This document shows positions 58,528 to 64,000 of a stretch of DNA of 64,000 nt, piece after piece. The stretch is from Trissonchulus latispiculum (lineage: Eukaryota > Nematoda > Enoplea > Enoplida > Ironidae): positions 12,501 to 76,500 of the forward strand of contig JASAND010013361.1 of NCBI GenBank assembly GCA_030248195.1, read 5' to 3'. Made by a program: the position numbers and the translations under genes. The notes beneath the pieces are model-generated. The model worked only from the letters and a program-made list of their open reading frames with translations. It searched no databases and was not told the DNA's origin. Position 1 is the stretch's first letter. Each line of letters starts with the position of its first letter.

Positions 58528-59886
58528 ATATATATATATATAAAATCACAGGCCAGATTTAAAATCCTGTTCTGGGCGACATGTAATTTCAGGCGCTAGT
58601 CCCAGTTCGTTTCTATTCACAATGTTCTCCATCCATTAAACAATGAAACTTACATTGCACCCTCTAAAGCTCGTCTAACATAAAGCACGTCTACGATCAG
58701 GTAAGCACAATAATCAATTACAGAATACCAGAGCACATTCCACACCCAAGATAGCATCGACACGGCAAGAAAACCAAGTCTCACTACCGCTAAATCCTAG
58801 ACCACATCAAACTGAAACATATTGTATTTCACAAAAGCTAGTTATACCGCATTTATATACATCAAGAAAAGGAGGTAAACGGCGGATCCACGAAGGATAC
58901 AAGGCAGTAAATCATAAAAAAATAATGAAAGACGCCTGCCTGCAGTCACTAGGGCAAAAGCGTTTAGCCCGAACAGGACCGGCCACATCCACAGCGCCCG
59001 TTGGCTCTCTCCTGTTCGGACTAAAAGCTTTTGGAGGCAGGCGTTCTACATTATTTCTTTATAGTTATGGTATATTTGTGCAAAACGTACAGATAAGGTT
59101 CGAAAAAAAATACATATACGCCGGCCGCATCCGAAAAAATACACCCACTCTAAGTCGGGCTAGACGCTACGCAGGCCAGCCAAACTGTGCCCCATAAAAG
59201 CGCAAGCTTATTTATATCCAGCCATGGTATGACAGTTTCCCCAAGGCAGGCTGAGGGCTCAAAAATGGTACTATGGAAAAGTTAGATTTCAACTTTTGGA
59301 TCAGTTGGCAACTTTTAGCTCTTGTTCGCAACAGTAAAGCTATAGTAGCAGCTATTGTTATAACATATTACATAATACACATTGCTTCTAGTTTTTTGGC
59401 AATAGGTTTGGGCACCCCTGCGACGCACAGTTGCGCAGCAGCGCATGTATTTTTTCGGACCAGCTGCGCACTTGTGTCCGAAATAAAAATACACCTGAAA
59501 ATTCTTATTTTAGCTGTTAAGTTTTAACTGAGTAGAACTTGACTGGAATGATTTCTAGCGCACTTTTAAGAAAGTATTCACTACCAAATCGGCAGTAGCG
59601 TTAGGTACAAAAAATTTCAGGGGGGGCGGTGTTGACCAGACTTTTTGGGAGGGGGTGACATTTTCTGTTTCTGCAAACTGCATGCACACTACCTACATAT
59701 AACTGTAGGTTGACGTATTAATATTAAACTTTTCTGCGGTGCACGTGCCAAAGTGTTAAAACCGGAAGAGGAATACCAACAGCCAAACCAGGGGTCTTGG
59801 GGTAGAGCTCCCCAGGTTGAGAAAAATTTTCAATTTTGTCATTAGAACGCCATGAAAACATTTAACGCTTACGCTGTACGTATATA
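58528..59886. other. Mostly unassigned; one foldback hairpin
   Basis: Apart from the hairpin at 58931-59046, no gene or element is recognised. At about 59790-59860 is a degraded copy of the G-rich hairpin module (ggggtagagctccccaggttg, then gagaaaaattttc). Confidence 0.4.
58931..59046. repeat. Foldback hairpin
   Basis: gacgcctgcct pairs with aggcaggcgttc, and aaaagcgtttagcccgaacagga with tcctgttcggactaaaagctttt, around a GC-rich loop. Confidence 0.75.
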
Positions 59887-60855
59887 GAGGTCGGGGAAAA
59901 AACCAAGGTAGTCATTTTTTGGACTCTGCAGAACTACCCAGTGGAGCAATCCGGCTATAAATTATTTTCTTATCAAGCCCTGTCTAGACTGTCATTTTGG
60001 TATATAAATCGCCTCTCTAGGTCCTGTCGTTAATTAGTATAAATCGGCGTCGCTGACCTCATATCTGCACTTATTTTTGCGATATTCCGTATAATAAGTG
60101 AGAAAATCAAACATCAATATTTGCAGCATCAACTGGCTAGGTTTCATCAAATTTGCCAGTTTCTATGTTAAAATGCAAAAATTTGTAAATCTTTCGAAAT
60201 TCGATGAAATAAATTAAAATAAATGTTGTTTCAGTGTTTTTTCGCGTATTTCTTTGTCCCAGAGTACTTTTTGGCCGCTTTAGCTGAGCCAAACAGCCGA
60301 TCCGCCGAAATGAGGTTTTTACCGGCTAGCACAAAATTGCCAAGTCCAAATGCAATTTTGAGCTGTTCACGTGAAAGAACGCATTAAACTTGCTATGTGG
60401 ATGGCTTTTGAGCAACTAAGAACCATTTTTGGGAGTTTGGCAGCAAAAGCAAAAATTGGTTTTTCCCCACCCCTTGGTTTTTTCCCCATTTTGTAAAAAT
60501 TCTGCTGGCAGCTTGCCAAGCGTCGCAGGAAGGCGAGACAGACATTTTTGGAAAGAGCACATGTTGTTCTCATAGAAACTATTAAAAGATATTATCTAAC
60601 TGCGAAGGAAAATTTTTTACAGACCTTCAAAAATAGGCAAATTTGAATTTTTGGGGGGGTCAAAAATGCCAAAATTTTCAAAATGTCACAAAATGCTCAA
60701 AAGTGGTCCGATTTAGCTCAAATTTGGTGTGGTAGGTGGGATGGGCCCTACCAACTTGCACGCAAAATTTGAGCCCGCTAGCTCATCCCCATCGCCCAAA
60801 CGGGGGGTTGGTTTTTTTCCCCACCACTTGCGGGTTGGTTTTTTCCCCCGACCTC
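59887..60855. mobile_element. TA-target DNA transposon remnant (Tc1/mariner-like ends)
   Basis: Inverted ends GAGGTCGGGGAAAAAACC and complement (one extra C on the right) are bordered by TA on both sides (59885-59886, 60856-60857). Additional ttggttttttcccc blocks occur near the right end (60450-60490, 60805-60845). No transposase was recognised. Confidence 0.7.
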
Positions 60856-60857
60856 TA

Positions 60858-61680
60858 TACCAAGTTTCATACAAAATTTTGTCATTGTAGCTGCTATTTT
60901 CTACTTCTGCTGCCTTGTTCGAAAAATCAGAATAAGAAGCTCCCATTAAGAACAGGTGACTCGGAGTTATGTCAATGTTCTAAGAAAATGGTGCATCGAA
61001 TAAACACAGGAATAATTCCAAAGGAATTATACAAGTCTATCCATATATCTGATAGATTGTAGTAAGTATATATAGTCAGGTTACCAAAAAACCAATTGAC
61101 AGTTTTTTGCTCCAAACTTTTGCAGGGTGACGTGGGACATCCCAACTAGGGTGCATATGCATAGGGCTCGGTCCGACACATATGCCCACCTATATATTGC
61201 CATAACCTGCCTCCCTGGCAATCCTGAGTAATTAAAAAATTTTGGTGATTTTTCCCAAAAAAGCCAGCCTTCCCAAATAAAACCACCCTCTTTAGTACTG
61301 GCAGAGAAGAGGCAGGGCAAATCTAATATTACCTACTTACTAGTAGCAAAAATGCCCTAACGGTCATTGCTAAAGGGGAGAATAGGGAAAGTGACTAAAG
61401 CGGAAAAATGCCAATAGCTTGTGTGGAGTCAGGTTTTTAGTCAGCGCTTAAAATGGTTGAAACCAGCGTCTGTGGCAGAATAGGAAATTCAGTCAGCGCC
61501 TAAAATGTTTGAAACCAGCGTCTGGGCGCCTCTCGCCATCCACCCTATTCGCGTGAACTCGAAGAATTCTCGTGGAATGAACTCAGCAAATATGTAGTTG
61601 ACATTTGCGTGGATGTACCTGTGTGTGTGCGTGTAAGTGTGCATCAGTAATACAGTAATGCATTGAATTTAAAATTTTTG
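60858..61680. other. Unassigned non-coding stretch
   Basis: A direct repeat of about 60 bases (gtcagcgcttaaaatggttg and gtcagcgcctaaaatgtttg, each followed by aaaccagcgtctg) lies at 61440-61525. Nothing else is recognised. Confidence 0.45.
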
Positions 61681-62040
61681 GTCAAAAATCGTCTATTTTT
61701 GTGCCAAAACTTACGTAATTTTTGAGCACTTTTAAGCTTAGTTATAGCCGTATATATATGTAGAAAACAGGCTTTTTATACGGTATTTTTGGCATTTTTA
61801 GCCCATTTTATTCCCCCCCCCACTTATTTTTGCCTAGAAAAACCCCAGGGTGGGGGTATACATATGCTAAATCTGACCAAACTGAATTTGGGTTTTTCGA
61901 AGCATCGGAAAAAATGGAAAAATATTCGATACATGTTCAGAAAGTAAAAATAGCCTGTTTTCTACATATACTGCTATAACTATATATGCTAAAATTTGCT
62001 CAAAAATCGAGTTTGAGTACCAAAATAGGCGATTTTTGAC
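61681..62040. mobile_element. Foldback element with ~100-bp arms
   Basis: The left arm (gtcaaaaatcgtctattttt through tatatgtagaaaacaggc) matches the complement of the right arm ending at 62040 (gcctgttttctacatata through aggcgatttttgac). The unpaired middle contains C and G runs. It is followed by a hairpin module (gggcgaagcc plus agaaaatttttgaaaatttt) shared with 54.13 kb. Confidence 0.8.
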
Positions 62041-62406
62041 AAAAAATTCGGGCGAAGCCAGAAAATTTTTGAAAATTTTGACCAAAAATCCTTAAAACTT
62101 GGCATTTTCTGGGCACCTTATGGTGAGTGGGGGGGAGCCTAAAAAAGTGGGGGTGGGGCCGAGTGGGGGGAGGGGAACCCAAAAAGTGTGGGGGCGCCCC
62201 ACCACCCCCCCTCCGGTAAAAACCCAGTTCTTTACTTTATGAGGCGTGTTTACCTTCGAAAAACCACAGACCAGGCCTAGCAGAACCTTCAAGGTATACA
62301 GGCCTCACCTGTAGTTTATTCTACAGTATTGTCTGCTGAAAAAATGATTCCTGTAATCAATACTGGAATCTTTGTAAGCGCGTGTGTAAGTGCACTACAT
62401 TGAGGC

Positions 62407-63560
62407 CAGGGTTTTTTGTGTAAAATACTGTGTATTTACACAAAAAAATTAATTTACACAGTGAAAAACTAATTTACACAACAAAATACACAGCCAAATT
62501 TTCGAAAATTTTTACAAAAAGTGCTCTGAAAAAATAGTTTTCAAGTCTTTAAGTTTTAAAAAAGCTCTAGCTTTAAACTGGGGGCTGCCGCCCCCAGACC
62601 CCCGCCTGTTTCCAATGGTTTAGAATGGTTTTCTGCATTTCTGCATCAACATGGTTATGGGTGTTTTATTCTCCTAAGTCTTAATGCTTCTACTTATACA
62701 GTTGCGTATAATTTATTTTCGTACTGCGTGCGAATATTCGTAAATAGCTAGTATTTATTCGTATTTAACTATACATAATATGTATAGTTAAATACGAATA
62801 AATACTAGCTATTATGTTTTTTACTAATACTAATATTATGTTTTCTGAAGCTAGTATTATTCAATATGATTTCTTGTTTATCTCTTGTATATATAATAAT
62901 AAAAGCAGTCAGAGCTTAAAAATAGTTGCCATACAACCCAAGAAATATTCAATACGAAAGCTAAAGGAATAGAACTTTTCAATGCCGTTTCCGCCGTTAA
63001 TTTAAAAAAATTTTCAACTTCTGGGGGGCTCCGCCCCCCAGACCCCCCCTCCGTTGTATAATTGGTGTTTCTGTACTATATGGAGCCGTCCCCAGTAGCA
63101 GTTAAAGCATCGAACCTTAGTACGTGACCAGCAAGTTTGTGAAAAAATAATTCTAAAAAGTTGGAAAAATAAAGAAATCGTTTCAGTAGGCGAAGTGTTT
63201 TTCAGAAATTTGAATTTGACCAATCTTATTTTTGACATTTAATGAATTAATCTTTTTAAACATTTCCATTATGAATTCTATTGCAATTTACAAAATTTTC
63301 TCAACTTCTGGGGGGCTCCGCCCCCCAGACCCCCCGTGTGGCTTCTTTCGAAATGTTACACAAAGTGCAGTTGGCATAACTTTGGCTTGAATGCTCCGAA
63401 AATAACATTGTAGCAAGAAAATAACGTCTAAATGTATTTTATTTTATATTACAGTTGAAAAACGACACTTTTAAATTTTACACAGCTTCAAACAAAAATA
63501 CACAGTGAAATTTAAATTTACACAAGATTTACACAGGTCCGATTTTGAAAAAAAACCCTG
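62407..63560. mobile_element. Complete non-autonomous hAT element, CAGGGTTTTTT family
   Basis: Inverted ends CAGGGTTTTTT and complement are flanked by ATTGAGGC on both sides (62399-62406, 63561-63568). Subterminal repeats are TTTACACA/TACACAG at both ends. The interior carries three G-rich hairpin modules (about 62583, 63022 and 63309), one perfect ATTCGTATTTAACTATACAT-type palindrome at 62757-62811, and no transposase. Confidence 0.93.
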
Positions 63561-63719
63561 ATTGAGGCTATTAAATGTGTTGAAAACTGCTTCAATGCAT
63601 GCAGAAACATGAAATATATAATGTAACTTTTAGCACATTGGTGAATATTGGGGTGACTGGAAAAAAGGAAAAATCTTTTGTTCCGGAAAAAACCAACCCT
63701 ACTCCCCACCCAGGAGCTT

Positions 63720-64000
63720 TCTGAGCGGGGCGGGAGGGGGGGGGGGGTAGCGGCGACGCGTGGGGAGGGATGGAATTTAAAATAGCAGACTCGTTTATGC
63801 GAACTTGAGTCCGTAAAAGTGTGTGTTTAACCCAGTTTTCTGAACGATTACCGATGTTTGGGTGGGAGATAGTGGCGCTGCGTGGGGTTAGATAAAAATT
63901 AAAACAGCAGACTTTTATGCGCATATGCGAAAGTAAAACTGTGTTTAACCCAGTTTTCGGAGCGGATATCCATCTGAGGGGGGGAGCGGCACCGCGTGGG
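63720..64000. repeat. ~118-bp tandem repeat running off the window
   Basis: Units contain a G-run, gcgtgggg (63758, 63880, 63994), aaaatagcagac and gtttaacccagttttc. Spacings are 122 and 114. At least 2.3 copies are present and the array continues beyond the window. Confidence 0.85.

Overview
The window is AT-rich animal nuclear DNA: coding sequence is split by GT-AG introns, transposon fragments dominate, and one gene resembles the ionotropic receptor (IR) branch of the glutamate-receptor family, which is known from protostomes. A protostome invertebrate is therefore the best guess. The sequence does not fix the species.

Four host loci can be supported. (1) A minus-strand gene at 13.5-18.9 kb has four phase-compatible exons and encodes a GOLD-domain protein of the ACBD3/GCP60-TMED8 family. 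(2) A minus-strand GCNT ('Branch' family) glycosyltransferase at 24.4-27.2 kb has three phase-compatible exons. Its second splice donor is split by a hAT insertion, and it is bracketed by a 3.07-kb inverted duplication that carries a broken copy of its own exon. (3) An intronless plus-strand IR-like receptor lies at 33.06-34.20 kb. (4) A minus-strand terminal exon at 54.5-55.7 kb encodes two membrane segments and a long Ser-rich tail. Weaker candidate exons are at 0.8, 5.6, 37.1-37.5 and 44.9 kb.

The rest is mostly mobile DNA. Seven elements have both ends and identical 8-bp target duplications, the signature of hAT transposons: 6574-9268, 6846-7709, 15598-16659, 25209-26347, 42444-43659, 58084-58519 and 62407-63560. 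None has a visible transposase. Nearly all have both ends packed with a short repeat that differs from element to element (GACCCA, GGATCG, GGGTACC, GGCCCG, GGGGCC, TTTACACA). At 6.4-9.4 kb they are nested three deep. Other mobile DNA includes a decayed Penelope-like retroelement with an N-terminal GIY-YIG nuclease (38.2-41.3 kb), a decayed Ty3/gypsy pol (10.1-11.7 kb), a foldback element (35.2-36.3 kb), a long-TIR element lying between two (TA)n tracts (47.2-48.8 kb), a TTAA-type MITE (44.2 kb), a TA-target element (59.9-60.9 kb) and several tandem repeats.

Layout: 0-6.4 kb mostly unassigned; 6.4-9.4 kb nested hATs; 10-11.7 kb gypsy remnant; 13.5-18.9 kb GOLD gene with transposons in its introns; 20.3-30.2 kb GCNT gene inside the inverted duplication; 33-34.2 kb IR gene; 35-38.2 kb foldbacks and minisatellite; 38.2-41.5 kb Penelope-like element; 42.4-53.9 kb transposon and microsatellite mosaic; 54.5-55.7 kb membrane-protein exon; 56-64 kb tandem repeats and further DNA transposons. 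No operon-like organisation, tRNA, rRNA or CRISPR array was seen.
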